From contig NZ_JAMXKF010000006.1 of assembly GCF_024220585.1 (NCBI RefSeq), positions 189,751-253,750 on the forward strand: DNA of 64,000 bases, given 5' to 3'. Position numbers and translations under genes: made by a program. Below are positions 27,308-35,562 of this stretch, in pieces (positions within the stretch are counted from its first letter, which is position 1; each line of letters opens with the position of its first letter). Origin of the DNA: Dyadobacter diqingensis. Its GTDB lineage: Bacteria > Bacteroidota > Bacteroidia > Cytophagales > Spirosomataceae. The notes below the pieces were generated by a model. It searched no databases. It saw only the letters and a program-made list of their open reading frames with translations, and was not told the origin of the DNA.

Positions 27308-27481
27308 ATGCATCACAATGACACAGTAAATCCAGCATCTGCCAGCATTCCGGTTAGCGAAAATCAGGAAACGATGGTATCTGATCAGTCAACAGAAGTT
27401 ATCGCTGAAAAAATAAAAAAGGCTGCCGAAGAAGCCCAAGCTGCCGCTGATGAAATTAGAAAATTCCTAAATAGAAAATAG
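27308..27481 (+). CDS. Small Ala/Glu/Lys-rich helical protein
   Basis: The product has 57 residues. The first half is polar (MHHNDTVNPASASIPVSEN), and the second half is an Ala/Glu/Lys helix (VIAEKIKKAAEEAQAAADEI, then FLNRK). It resembles the short stress-induced helical proteins found near YtxH-type genes. No known family is asserted. The frame is complete from ATG to TAG and the amphipathic pattern supports coding. Confidence 0.55.
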   Translation: MHHNDTVNPASASIPVSENQETMVSDQSTEVIAEKIKKAAEEAQAAADEIRKFLNRK

Positions 27482-27614
27482 CAGCACGAACAGATGTAAG
27501 TTTCGTTGATACGACACATATTCCCCGCCCGCCCCGCTAATCATGGGCGTGTAAAAGACCTTGTTTTGACCATTTTCAAGAGTTGTGAATAAGCGTACTG
27601 TTAAGATCCGGAAA

Positions 27615-28010
27615 CTACCCTTCGTCTAAAAGCTGATAAAAGCTTTCAACATAATTTTCGTAGGCTATAAAAACATCAGGTTTGATCAGAAAGGCAAATG
27701 CACCCAATCCCAGGCATTTTTCCCGAATCGATGTTACTGAGGAAGTTGAAGTAATCACCACCTTGATACCTGGAAACTTACTTGTTACTTCAGATATAAC
27801 ATCGTAACCATTTTTTCCTGGCATGTTAAGATCTGACAGAATCAACTCTGGCATTACCTGTGGCCCTGCCGACAACCAATCAAGTAGCTGATTCCCATTG
27901 CCAAACTCGCCCACGATCTCAAAGCCTGCGAAAGCACTAAAAGCATCGACCATAAAGAAGCGTTCATCTTCGTCATTTTCAACGATAGCAAGCTTATACT
28001 TTTTCATCAC
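27615..28010 (-). CDS. CheY-like response regulator
   Basis: The product has 131 residues with a receiver only: ENDEDERFF acidic pocket, D60 in LILSDLNMPGKNGYD, Thr/Ser in ITSTSSV, and Lys in LIKPD. It starts 16 bases after the histidine kinase gene on the same strand and is almost surely co-transcribed with it. The kinase would be its phosphodonor, if it is still functional after its 5' truncation. Confidence 0.88.
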   Translation of the reverse strand: MMKKYKLAIVENDEDERFFMVDAFSAFAGFEIVGEFGNGNQLLDWLSAGPQVMPELILSDLNMPGKNGYDVISEVTSKFPGIKVVITSTSSVTSIREKCLGLGAFAFLIKPDVFIAYENYVESFYQLLDEG

Positions 28011-28026
28011 GATCTTTGTTTAAGCG

Positions 28027-29331
28027 CTAATTCCGGGGTAAGATAATAAAAAAAGTCGTTCCTTTCCCTGGCACCGATTCTGCCCATATTTCTCCCTTAT
28101 GCCTTTCTACAACCTTTTTACAAATTGCCAGCCCAACGCCAGTCCCAGGGTACTGCTGTGACAAATTCAGCCTTCTGAAAACCTCAAAAATCTTTTCGAG
28201 ATCCTGCGCATCGATACCTATTCCGTTATCAGTAATAATAAATTTCACCCGATCATGTTCGTTGCAGCACGAAATGGTTACGTCAGGAGATTCTTCGCCG
28301 GTGAATTTCAGAGCGTTTGCCACTATATTCTGAAACAACTGAAGCAACTGAACCCGGTCTCCGGGCAATACATCTACCTGGTTATCAATAACTATATTGG
28401 CATTAGATTTCTCAATTGCTGCACTCAGGTTCTGTACGACCTCCTGAAGGAGATTCTCAACCCCGACATCTTCCTTTAACAAAGGAGATCTGCTGATTTG
28501 CGAATAATACAGCAAATTGTCAATAAGATCCTGCATTCTCTGGCTTGCATGAATGCTCTTTCCGATATACCCTCTTATATTCTGATACTGGCCCTGATCC
28601 AGGGTTTTCTCCATCAGCAAAAGAAAACTTTTAACTGTCCTGACCGGCTCCTTGAGGTCATGAGAAACAATGGCAGTAAACTGTTCCAGCTCCTTATTGG
28701 CTTCCATTAGCTCAGCGTTGGTGACAGAGAGTTCAGCTACCAGCTGACGGTAGCTTTCATAACTTTCGCGCAAAGCCTGCTCATTTTTTTTCCTTTCGGT
28801 CAGATCACGTGTGACTTTCGAAAACCCCACCAACCCGTTTTCAATATTGTATACTGGCGTAATAACAACATTAGCCCAAAAACGGCTGCCATCCTTCCTT
28901 ATTCTCCACCCCTCCTCTTCGTATTTACCTTCCATTTTCGCGATCCGAAGTTCCATTGCCGGCTTGTCATTCAAAATATCTTCCTCAGGATAAAAAATAG
29001 AAAAATACTTACCAATAACATCCTCGGATGTATAACCCTTGATTCTTTTGGCGCCTTCATTCCAGCTAATGATTCGGCCCTTTTCATCAAGCATGAAAAT
29101 CCCATAATCGGCAACCTGTTCGACCAGAGACCGATACCGCGCCTCACTTTGACGCAATGTTTCTCCATTTTTTATACGCTCGGTAAGATCACGAACAATT
29201 TTCGAAAACCCAACAAGGTTATTTCTATCGTTCAACAGCGCCGTAATAACCACACTCGCCCAAAACACAGATCCGCCTTTCCGGACCCGCCAGCCTTCTT
29301 CACGGTAACTGCCGGTGGTACTGGCTATCTG
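28027..29331 (-). pseudogene. PAS-domain sensor histidine kinase, 5' end missing
   Basis: About 434 codons remain. They cover the last third of one PAS domain (IASTTGSYREEGWRVRKGGS, VFWASVVIT), a PAC segment ending VRDLTER, a complete PAS domain (ARYRSLVEQVADYGIF to VTRDLTER), HisKA (FTAIVSHDLKEPVRTVKSF) and HATPase (VANALKFT, DNGIGI, GTGVGLAICKKVVERH). Upstream of about 29330 homology ends at a stop codon exactly where recombinase coding begins on the other strand. The only usable start (GTG 29268) lies inside the first PAS domain. The catalytic core is intact, so a residual function cannot be excluded. Confidence 0.82.
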
Positions 29332-29852
29332 AAACTACTATCATTGTTCTGCGGCCTGCAAGGTGAGGTTTAAGGCCCAATTAGCAAACGAAAGATTACT
29401 TCATGACTTACGAGAATTGATACCGAAACCCGGAAGGATAGAAATATTCACCCAAGCCATCACTGATGACTTCAAGCAAAAAGTGAAACATCAGGAAACC
29501 GACCGTAAGCAGATACTGTCTGAACTGGATAGTATTAGTATCCGCATGCAAAAGGCGAGGATCATGAAGGTAGACGGTGATTTGGAAGAATCCGACTTTA
29601 AGATGATAAAGGAGGAGTCAGCCACCAAAACTGAGGAGCTGGAAAAGCAATTAAACAGCCTTCAAGGCAGGGATAAAGAAATCGGTGTTCTTCTAGAAAA
29701 GGCCTTAAAAAACCTTTCAGGCCTTGATTTACTCTACGAAAACGGCACTATCGAGGAAAAGAGGAAAATACTCGGTTCGATCTTCCCGGAAAAACTCACT
29801 TTTGATGGTGTGCAACATCGAACCACTAGAATTAATGAAGTGCTCAATCTTA

Positions 29853-29879
29853 TGGATCAAGCTGAAAAGTTGGGGGAAG
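29853..29879 (+). repeat. IS left inverted repeat
   Basis: TGGATCAAGCTGAAAAGTTG followed by GGGGAAG; it is preceded directly by ATCTTA. The outer 14 bases match the right repeat exactly. The recombinase frame runs on through this repeat and stops at TAA 29885-29887. Confidence 0.85.
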
Positions 29880-29896
29880 TTAAATAATGATTTGCT

Positions 29897-30292
29897 TTGC
29901 ATCCTGAACTAATATTGATTGCATTGAAGGACTCTTACCAAGCTCTTGTCAGTTTATTGTTGCCTGAAGGCATCCTCGAATATTTTGAATTAGCCAAAGT
30001 CGTTGAAGCCATCCCAGGCTTGAATATCTATTTAGAGGAGAAGAATATCACTCCTGAAAAATATAAAGATGAACAATTAGAGTCTAAAGGCTTTCTACCG
30101 GAGATATATGTTCAGGATTTTCCCATTCGCAATCAGAAAGTTACACTCTGTATCAAACGGCGGCGTTGGGAAGTCAAGGATAGCGGTGAAATTGTAAGTA
30201 GGGACTGGAAAGTTGTACAGCAGGGAACTCGAATAACCAAAGAGTTTGCTGATTTTTTAAAACCGGGCCGCCGGGCGGACCTGTATCGATAA
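29897..30292 (+). CDS. ISAon1-type transposase N-terminal region protein
   Basis: The product has 131 residues beginning HPELILIALKDSYQALVSLL, with ILEYFELAKVVEAIPGLNIY, a conserved FPIRNQKVTLCIKRRRW segment, and TRITKEFADFLK near the end. This is the small upstream frame of ISAon1-type elements, thought to contain the DNA-binding region of the transposase. The first codon is TTG. It overlaps the start of the transposase frame by about 30 bases in another phase. Confidence 0.75.
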   Translation: MHPELILIALKDSYQALVSLLLPEGILEYFELAKVVEAIPGLNIYLEEKNITPEKYKDEQLESKGFLPEIYVQDFPIRNQKVTLCIKRRRWEVKDSGEIVSRDWKVVQQGTRITKEFADFLKPGRRADLYR

Positions 30293-30899
30293 TAATCCAA
30301 TCAGTTGTTTTCAACTTGGCAAATACTTCCATCTTGATGGTAAACAGTTGCAGCAACAGTACAAAGACTACATTAGGATTCACTATCGTTGGGAAGCACT
30401 TGATCAAGAAAATGAAGCAATTAGGGGTGCGAAAGATGCCGGTGTCGCCTACCAGCCAGAAGTTCTCGAAAACGGAGATACCCTAAAACAACTGCTGGCT
30501 AGAAGCCGGTATCTGCTTTTTAAACACAGGGACAAATGGACTGCTTCGCAAGTCCGCCGCTCGACTTTATTATTTGAGCGTTATCCTTTGATTAAGAAAG
30601 CATATACCATATCGTTGGATTTGGGGATTATATTCCGGACTTGCACTTCCAAAGAAGTAGCCTTTAAAAAGCTGGCACTATGGCACAATATGGTGGAAGA
30701 CTGTGGAATAGATTCGTTTAAAACCGTCGCTAGATCCATTCAAGCCCATTATTTGGGCATCCTGAATTTTTTCAACAACAGAAGCACCAACGCTTCGGCT
30801 GAATCATTTAACGCGAAAATCAAGGCGTTTCGCTCAACATCCAGAGGTGTCAGGGATGTGTCATTCTTCCTTTTCAGACTAGCTAAACTCTATGCATAG
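30261..30899 (+). pseudogene. ISAon1-type transposase with internal deletion
   Basis: The open frame begins NNPISCFQLGKYFHLDGKQL, typical for the start of this transposase, and ends with the family C-terminus (FFNNRSTNASAESFNAKIKA, then FRSTSRGVRDVSFFLFRLAKL). Between YKDYIRIHYRWEALDQENEA and AYQPEVLENGDTLKQLL the family normally has about 100 more residues including SIDE and DLS-type catalytic motifs; these are missing. The deletion is in frame. The product could at most act as an inhibitor. Confidence 0.75.
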
Positions 30900-30912
30900 A
30901 ATTTCTTCATTT

Positions 30913-30939
30913 CTTCCCCCAACAATTCAGCTTGATCCA
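30913..30939 (-). repeat. IS right inverted repeat
   Basis: Its reverse complement begins TGGATCAAGCTGAATTGTTG, differing from the left repeat at two inner positions. It is followed directly by the target duplication ATCTTA at 30940-30945. Confidence 0.85.
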
Positions 30940-30981
30940 ATCTTATCTATCAGAAAAACAGCGAGTTAAATGGAAATAAAA

Positions 30982-31016
30982 ATGGGACAAATCTGATATT
31001 TTCAGATTTGTCCCAT
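30982..31016 (-). terminator. Terminator of tRNA-Lys
   Basis: A perfect 15-bp inverted repeat, ATGGGACAAATCTGA at 30982-30996 and its complement at 31002-31016, has a 5-base loop. On the minus strand it follows the tRNA 3' end by a few bases and is succeeded by a T-rich stretch, as in an intrinsic terminator. The same bases encode GTNLIFSDLS of the recombinase on the plus strand. Confidence 0.75.
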
Positions 31017-31020
31017 CAGG

Positions 31021-31093
31021 TGATCCCGCTGGGATTCGAACCCAGGACCCATACATTAAAAGTGTATTGCTCTACCAGCTGAGCTACGGAATC
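31021..31093 (-). tRNA. tRNA-Lys (anticodon UUU)
   Basis: The 73-base gene folds fully: acceptor GATTCCG/CGGGATC (one G-U pair) with discriminator A, D-arm AGCTCAGCTGGTAGAGCA, anticodon loop ACTTTTAAT with UUU, and T-arm CTGGGTTCGAATCCCAG. CCA is not encoded. The gene is intact although the end of the integrated recombinase lies on it, because integration restores one tRNA end. Confidence 0.96.
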
Positions 31094-31481
31094 ATTTCGG
31101 CTGTTGTTGTCGACAATTCCGTTAATTGCCTTAAAAATAGTATAAGCTAACTGCCAGAGGCTTTCTATTTTTGCTATCCCGAGGGATATTTTATCAAACT
31201 AAACTTTACTTTTCAGTGGTCAATTACCGTGATAACAACCTTCTAGAATGATCAATTTCGTTTCGTCGTCTTACCGTGTCCCTCAATTGTGATGCAAAAG
31301 TATAAAATTAGATTTACGTTCCAAATTTATTGCAACACAAATTTTAAACTTTATTTTCTATCAGTTACTAACTTTCTATTTAAGAGAAGATTGAGCCCAC
31401 GAAAAAAATTAAAATATTTTTTGATGATGTCTGTTACCTTCCAAAAAAATAACAAAAGTGCCTCAATTATCATCCTGGGAT
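31094..31481. other. Intergenic stretch upstream of tRNA-Lys
   Basis: A 388-base AT-rich stretch between the tRNA (transcribed leftward) and the 3' end of the MFS gene. It presumably contains the tRNA promoter, but I saw no good consensus. The small open frames show no family features. Confidence 0.35.
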
Positions 31482-32738
31482 TTATTCCCTGACCTGCTCC
31501 GGAGACTTTACAACTACAATAGTCAGGACCGTCGCACCCAATAATGCAACAGACATCAGAATGTAGGACGCTTCGAACCCGCCTGTACTTCCATTCAGAT
31601 AACCCACCAGATAAGATCCAATAAAAGAACCCAACGCTCCAATGCTGTTGATCAGACCAAGCGCACCTCCCACTACATTTTTTGGCAAAATCTCCGTTAT
31701 GACTGCGAAAAACGGACCATAAGGCGTATAAAGCGCTCCGCCTGCAACGACGAGCAACATAAATGAAATCCAAAAATGCGAGGTCCCAAGCAAATAGGCT
31801 GCAAAAAATGCAATGGATGCAACCAAAAGAAACGGCCAGATGAAAATCTTCCTGTTTAAACTCCGGTCAGAAAAATAAGATGCCGAAAGCATTCCGACAA
31901 TCGCCAAAATATATGGTACCGATGAAAGCCAGCCTGTTCTCACAATATCCATGTCGGGCGCGGCTTTTATAATCGAGGGAAGCCACATCACAAAACCATA
32001 AACACCCAGGCTCCACAGCAAATACTGAAAACACAACAGGATCACAGCACGGGATTTAAAGGCTTCCGCATAATTTTTAACAGGTTTTATCCCAACTTGC
32101 TCAGCCTGCAAACGCTGCTCAACAGCTTCTTTTTCTTCCGTTAGCAGCCAGTCAGCATCGCCTGGTTTTTCGTCAATCATTTTCCACCAAATAAATGCCC
32201 AGACTACCCCGGGAGCTCCCTGAAGAATAAACATCCATCGCCAGCCCATCGAATCGATCAGATAACCTGATAATACCGACATCCAGAGAACTGTGACAGG
32301 ATTGCCCAATATCAAAAACGTATTGGCCCTGGAACGCTCTTTCCTCGTAAACCATTGACTTAACAAAATGAGCATCGAAGGCATCACGGCGCTCTCCACC
32401 ACGCCAAGCATAAACCGGATCACGATCAGCGAGGTCACGTTACTGACCATACCGGTGGCCGCAGCAAGTGCTCCCCACAAGATTAACGATATAAAAATCA
32501 GCTTTTTTGCACTTTTATGAGAAGCATAATGCGCACCCGGAATCTGAAAAAAGAAATATCCGAGAAAAAACAGCGACCCAAGCAGAGAAGAAGTACTTTT
32601 TGTTATATCCAGATCCTCTGCCATTCCGCCGGCCACGGCAAAACCGAAATTGGCGCGATCGAGATAGGCCAGGCTATACGTAATAAAAACAATCGGTATG
32701 ATACGGTACCACCGGGCGGGCGCCAGCTGTTCTTTCAT
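31482..32738 (-). CDS. MFS transporter, anion:cation symporter (ACS)-like
   Basis: The product has 418 residues with twelve predicted membrane helices in two halves and a cytoplasmic loop about 190-225. The motif LDRANFGFA in helix 1, FFLGYFFFQIPGA, and GVVESAVMPSMLILLSQWF are typical of the ACS family that carries sugar acids and other organic anions (hexuronate/glucarate/phthalate type). The substrate cannot be decided. Divergent to an SDR gene, with a shared 189-base promoter region. Confidence 0.85.
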   Translation of the reverse strand: MKEQLAPARWYRIIPIVFITYSLAYLDRANFGFAVAGGMAEDLDITKSTSSLLGSLFFLGYFFFQIPGAHYASHKSAKKLIFISLILWGALAAATGMVSNVTSLIVIRFMLGVVESAVMPSMLILLSQWFTRKERSRANTFLILGNPVTVLWMSVLSGYLIDSMGWRWMFILQGAPGVVWAFIWWKMIDEKPGDADWLLTEEKEAVEQRLQAEQVGIKPVKNYAEAFKSRAVILLCFQYLLWSLGVYGFVMWLPSIIKAAPDMDIVRTGWLSSVPYILAIVGMLSASYFSDRSLNRKIFIWPFLLVASIAFFAAYLLGTSHFWISFMLLVVAGGALYTPYGPFFAVITEILPKNVVGGALGLINSIGALGSFIGSYLVGYLNGSTGGFEASYILMSVALLGATVLTIVVVKSPEQVRE

Positions 32739-32896
32739 AGAATATTTAAATCAAATCAATCTATCTTCTTACAAAGACAACACCATTGCCGTATTACCCC
32801 CTACCCAACCGAAATAACATCCGACTGTATTAAAAATTGAGCTTTTCAACAAATAAATCTGAGCCTTTCAACAAAATTATTCTTTCGCGCTCCCGA

Positions 32897-32904
32897 TACC
32901 TTTG
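32897..32904 (+). promoter_or_regulatory. Probable -7 promoter element of the SDR gene
   Basis: TACCTTTG fits the Bacteroidota -7 consensus TAnnTTTG and lies 24 bases before the ATG at 32928. A -33 TTG is not seen at the expected distance. Confidence 0.5.
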
Positions 32905-32927
32905 TGATACATTAAAACAAACAGAAA

Positions 32928-33812
32928 ATGGCAAAAGTATGGTTTATTACAGGTAGCTCCCGTGGACTGGGACGCAGCCTCGCAGAAGCAGTTTTGGCAA
33001 ATGGCGATCAGGTAGCAGCAACAGCCCGGAATACAAAACAACTTGATGACCTGATCGAAAAATACCCCGGTCAGATACACGCGATTGAATTGGATGTTAC
33101 CAACTATCTACAAATAAATGAAGCGGTTAAAGAAGCCATCTCACATTTTGGCAGAATCGATGTTCTTGTAAACAACGCTGGTTTTGGAATCATTGGCGCT
33201 GCCGAGGCATACTCGGACGAACAGGTCAGAAATCAGCTTGAAACAAACTTATATGCCCCGATTGCGCTTTCCCGCGCCGTTTTACCTTACATTAGAAAAC
33301 AGCGCTCAGGTCACATACTTCAGATCAGTTCGGCTGGTGGCCGGAGCGGAAATCCAGGTTTGGCCATGTACAGCGCGGCAAAATTCGGACTAGGCGGTTT
33401 CAGCGAAGCCCTGGCAAAAGAAGTTGCTCCGCTTGGGATCCGGGTGACAAGCATAGAGCCGGGCGGATTTCGTACGGACTGGGGGGCAGCGTCAATGACC
33501 TATGCCGAATCCGTTGAAGGTTATGAGACAACGGTCGACTGGATGACCGAATTTTTCCAAAAAAATTACGTCGCTATGGGAGATCCGGAAAAGGCTGCCA
33601 AAGTTATGATCGATGTGGTTGGAAATGAGGAACCGCCAGTTCATCTTGTACTTGGCAGTGAAGCCGTCGGAATTGTAAAACAGACAGATGCTTCGCGGCA
33701 GGCAGAATTTGAAAAATGGATCCCGGTCAGTATTTCGACGGATCACGATGATGCTGTTAATTTCCTTGAAACCGACGAAGGCAAGATCCTCACAAATATG
33801 AAAATCAATTAA
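32928..33812 (+). CDS. SDR family NAD(P)-dependent oxidoreductase
   Basis: The product has 294 residues, a classical short-chain dehydrogenase: cofactor motif TGSSRGLG (8-15), D56 in LDVTN, NNAG (82-85), and the catalytic set S134/S135, Y148, K152 in YSAAK. An Arg follows the fold (TARNTKQ), suggesting NADP preference. The tail after PGGFRTDW fits the oxidoreductase subgroup that often acts on small carbonyl substrates. The substrate is unknown. Confidence 0.9.
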   Translation: MAKVWFITGSSRGLGRSLAEAVLANGDQVAATARNTKQLDDLIEKYPGQIHAIELDVTNYLQINEAVKEAISHFGRIDVLVNNAGFGIIGAAEAYSDEQVRNQLETNLYAPIALSRAVLPYIRKQRSGHILQISSAGGRSGNPGLAMYSAAKFGLGGFSEALAKEVAPLGIRVTSIEPGGFRTDWGAASMTYAESVEGYETTVDWMTEFFQKNYVAMGDPEKAAKVMIDVVGNEEPPVHLVLGSEAVGIVKQTDASRQAEFEKWIPVSISTDHDDAVNFLETDEGKILTNMKIN

Positions 33813-33845
33813 GCAGTCCCAATATTGGAATTATAACATTTCATT

Positions 33846-33877
33846 GGCAGATTACTGAAAATCCGTAGTAATCTGCC
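33846..33877 (+). terminator. Terminator after the SDR gene
   Basis: GGCAGATTACT at 33846-33856 pairs perfectly with AGTAATCTGCC at 33867-33877 and is followed by TCTTTTTG. It begins 34 bases after the stop of the plus-strand gene, between convergent genes. Confidence 0.8.
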
Positions 33878-33913
33878 TCTTTTTGTTCCGAATAAAATGT
33901 TTCGTCCAAAGTT

Positions 33914-34747
33914 TTACAGGTACTTCGTGTACAGATTAAACAAAACAGACTTATCCCATTCCGTAAGTGTGGGCGTAATGTCTGTTTGGATAAAATGGCG
34001 TTTGAAGGCCACAACCGCTGCATCGATATTCCGGACATCATAACCGATAATTCTTAATGCAATCACCGGATCAAAAGTGATCGGTGGAGTCTCCAAAACC
34101 TCGTCATACCACCAACCAAACCCCTTTTCGGCCATAACTTTCCAGGGAAAATTGTTGGGATCAGGCTTACGGGTCGGCGCAATATCTGCATGCCCGATAA
34201 AATTAGCCGTTGGAATATTATACCTTTTTTTCAGCGTCGCCAAAATCGCACTAAGACTTTGAATTTGCTGATCCGGATAGGGCTCATTGCCATTATTATC
34301 CAGCTCGATCCCGATCGACGAAGAATTCAGATCCGAATTGTTACCCCATCTGGACTCTCCGGCGTGTTGCGCCCGTAGGTAATCGTTCACCATCTGATAA
34401 ACTTTCCCGTCCCGGCCCACCACATAATGCGCGCTCACCTGTGTCCGCGGTGTCGTAAACGTCATAAGCGTTTGCGCAGTAGAATCCTGAGCCGTGTGAT
34501 GAATAATAACAAAGTTGGGCCGACGAATACCCATATTAACCGTTCCCACCCAAAACTGCTGCCCCTGCTGCAAGGAGTCGATACCCTGATTTACGGGAGG
34601 CGCAGCTTTTATGATCTCCGCATAACTCTTTGCCAGGTTCCTGTATACTTTGTCGGTCTTCGCATACCGGGATGTCTGGCAGCCTGCCACAAACGTTAAA
34701 ACCAAAACAACAGTAAATAATCTCGCAACGAAGGATAACATCGGCAT
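33914..34747 (-). CDS. N-acetylmuramoyl-L-alanine amidase lipoprotein (AmiD/AmpD-like)
   Basis: The product has 277 residues. A lipoprotein signal peptide ends at TFVAGC (Cys23). The amidase_2 zinc-binding residues are visible in FVIIHHTAQDS (H83/H84), a His in YLRAQHAGES, and FIGHADIAPTRKPDPN. The enzyme should cleave the lactyl-amide bond of muropeptides in the periplasm, as in AmiD of E. coli. The last 60 residues are an additional domain of unknown role. I use ATG 34747; a TTG at 34762 would add five residues. Confidence 0.9.
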   Translation of the reverse strand: MPMLSFVARLFTVVLVLTFVAGCQTSRYAKTDKVYRNLAKSYAEIIKAAPPVNQGIDSLQQGQQFWVGTVNMGIRRPNFVIIHHTAQDSTAQTLMTFTTPRTQVSAHYVVGRDGKVYQMVNDYLRAQHAGESRWGNNSDLNSSSIGIELDNNGNEPYPDQQIQSLSAILATLKKRYNIPTANFIGHADIAPTRKPDPNNFPWKVMAEKGFGWWYDEVLETPPITFDPVIALRIIGYDVRNIDAAVVAFKRHFIQTDITPTLTEWDKSVLFNLYTKYL

Positions 34748-34854
34748 ATTTTGTAAAAACAAGGCTATGGAATTATGTCACTTATGATCACATTTTTTTG
34801 AAACTATCGGGTGTCAAAAAAATCTATTGGAAGCACTTCAACGACAGTTGGATA

Positions 34855-34926
34855 CAAAAAAAGAATTCCGGAAGCCCGGAATTCTTATAAGTCTTACCCT
34901 CCTCTACACATAATTAATGTGCATGG
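34855..34926 (-). ncRNA. Candidate tiny transcript with hexapeptide ORF and AGGAGG motif
   Basis: A near-ideal promoter (34930-34959) is followed within a few bases by ATG (34922-34924) starting MHINYV-stop (34904-34924). The sequence AGAGGAGG (34898-34905) overlaps the stop, and a strong terminator lies at 34861-34886 with seven T after it. The predicted RNA is only about 70-75 bases. It could be a leaderless hexapeptide mRNA, a regulatory sRNA carrying an anti-SD-pairing motif, or the end of a leader. No known family is asserted. Confidence 0.5.
34861..34886 (-). terminator. Strong intrinsic terminator of the tiny transcript
   Basis: AAGAATTCCGG pairs perfectly over 11 bp with CCGGAATTCTT across a 4-base loop. 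On the minus strand it is followed by TTTTTTTG. No gene ends nearby on that strand, so it must end a short upstream transcript. Confidence 0.78.
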
Positions 34927-34929
34927 GAG

Positions 34930-34959
34930 CAAATTTATAATAAAGATGTGTTTTTGCAA
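34930..34959 (-). promoter_or_regulatory. Bacteroidota consensus promoter
   Basis: On the minus strand TTG (34957-34959), 19 bases of spacer and TAAATTTG (34930-34937) fit the TTG-N19-TAnnTTTG consensus exactly. It points at the hexapeptide ORF and terminator. Confidence 0.65.
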
Positions 34960-35235
34960 ACAATTTCTTATTAAGTGTAGTAAAAGTGTACGTTAACGCC
35001 GGGCTAAAATCCACAATTTGCTCATTCGAGGCATTTATGGAAGGATATTAATAAAATACCACTAACAATAGACCTTATCACGAATTATTTTGCAAGCCAG
35101 TTTTGCAGTCGGCTATCAGCAATCGTCGGGGCCGGCCCCGGCAATCGTCTAAAATTTTGTTCCTGGCATTAATCTGAAAGCTGACTGCCGATTGTCGAAA
35201 GCATTCTAAGGAATTCGTGATCATGTCTGATGCTC
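34960..35235. other. Intergenic stretch upstream of the tiny transcript
   Basis: No gene seen. It contains GC-rich palindromic sequence GGGGCCGGCCCC at 35129-35140, which could form a small hairpin. The stretch separates the tiny transcript from the hypothetical gene at 35236. Confidence 0.35.
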
Positions 35236-35529
35236 CTATATGATTGTTTCGATACGAAACATTGCCGATTTGATAGTCAACGCCAATTTTTCGTCACCAT
35301 GAGGATCCTTGATTTTCCATTCCCTGGACGGGAGGTAACCGTCCAGCTCATCGGCAAGGGAAGACAAGATATTATAAATGACTTCATCAGATATTATGTT
35401 TTCCACCCAGATCTTGTTTTGAAAAATACGGATCAGAATATCTTTTTTAAAGAAAGCCCTTTCTTCCATAATCCTGTTGAGCAGGGAAATCACTTCAACC
35501 GCCGGCTCAACACAAATATCATATTCCAT
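35236..35529 (-). CDS. Hypothetical protein
   Basis: The product has 97 residues and no recognised family: EYDICVEPAVEVISLLNRIM, then FKKDILIRIFQNKIWVENII, and a C-terminal basic part ending FRIETII. No signal or membrane segment. It is the last of a loose minus-strand series (ester cyclase-like gene, small frame at 35563, this gene). Confidence 0.5.
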   Translation of the reverse strand: MEYDICVEPAVEVISLLNRIMEERAFFKKDILIRIFQNKIWVENIISDEVIYNILSSLADELDGYLPSREWKIKDPHGDEKLALTIKSAMFRIETII

Positions 35530-35562
35530 TGTTCTTAAAATAGGAGTTTCGAAAATTCTCTG

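Larger units (their letters stand above)
29853..30939 (+). mobile_element. ISAon1-like insertion sequence, internally deleted
   Basis: The element has 27-bp terminal inverted repeats (29853-29879 and 30913-30939, 25 of 27 matching) and is flanked by the 6-bp duplication ATCTTA (29847-29852 and 30940-30945). It holds two frames resembling the N-terminal protein and transposase of ISAon1-type elements (family name from memory). The transposase lacks its middle part including the first catalytic region, so the copy cannot move itself. It is inserted in the recombinase relic. Confidence 0.82.
29333..31082 (+). pseudogene. Large serine recombinase, 3' fragment split by an IS and ending in tRNA-Lys
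   Basis: The fragment begins in the zinc-ribbon region (NYYHCSAACKVRFKAQLANE) and runs through the coiled-coil and C-terminal domain (LLHDLRELIPKPGRIEIF to TRINEVLNL). The IS at 29853-30939 interrupts it. If IS and one target copy are removed, the frame continues from 30941 as IYQKNSELNGNKNGTNL, IFSDLSHQVIPLGFEPRTH and TLKVYCSTS to TGA at 31080-31082. That last part is the antisense of tRNA-Lys, the known pattern of Bacteroidota recombinases whose element is integrated in a tRNA gene. The catalytic Ser domain and the rest of the element are gone. Confidence 0.85.

Noticed and set aside
30251..30292. Slippery T TTT TTA heptamer at 30253-30259 between the two IS frames as a -1 frameshift site
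   Set aside because: The second frame is in the +1 phase relative to the first, so a -1 shift would lead into the wrong frame.
30982..31016. Perfect inverted repeat considered as the end of an insertion sequence
   Set aside because: It fits better as the intrinsic terminator of tRNA-Lys on the minus strand; the IS ends are at 29853 and 30939 with a target duplication.
35129..35140. GGGGCCGGCCCC palindrome as a terminator
   Set aside because: No T-run follows on either strand and no gene ends there; it is probably only a GC-rich palindrome.
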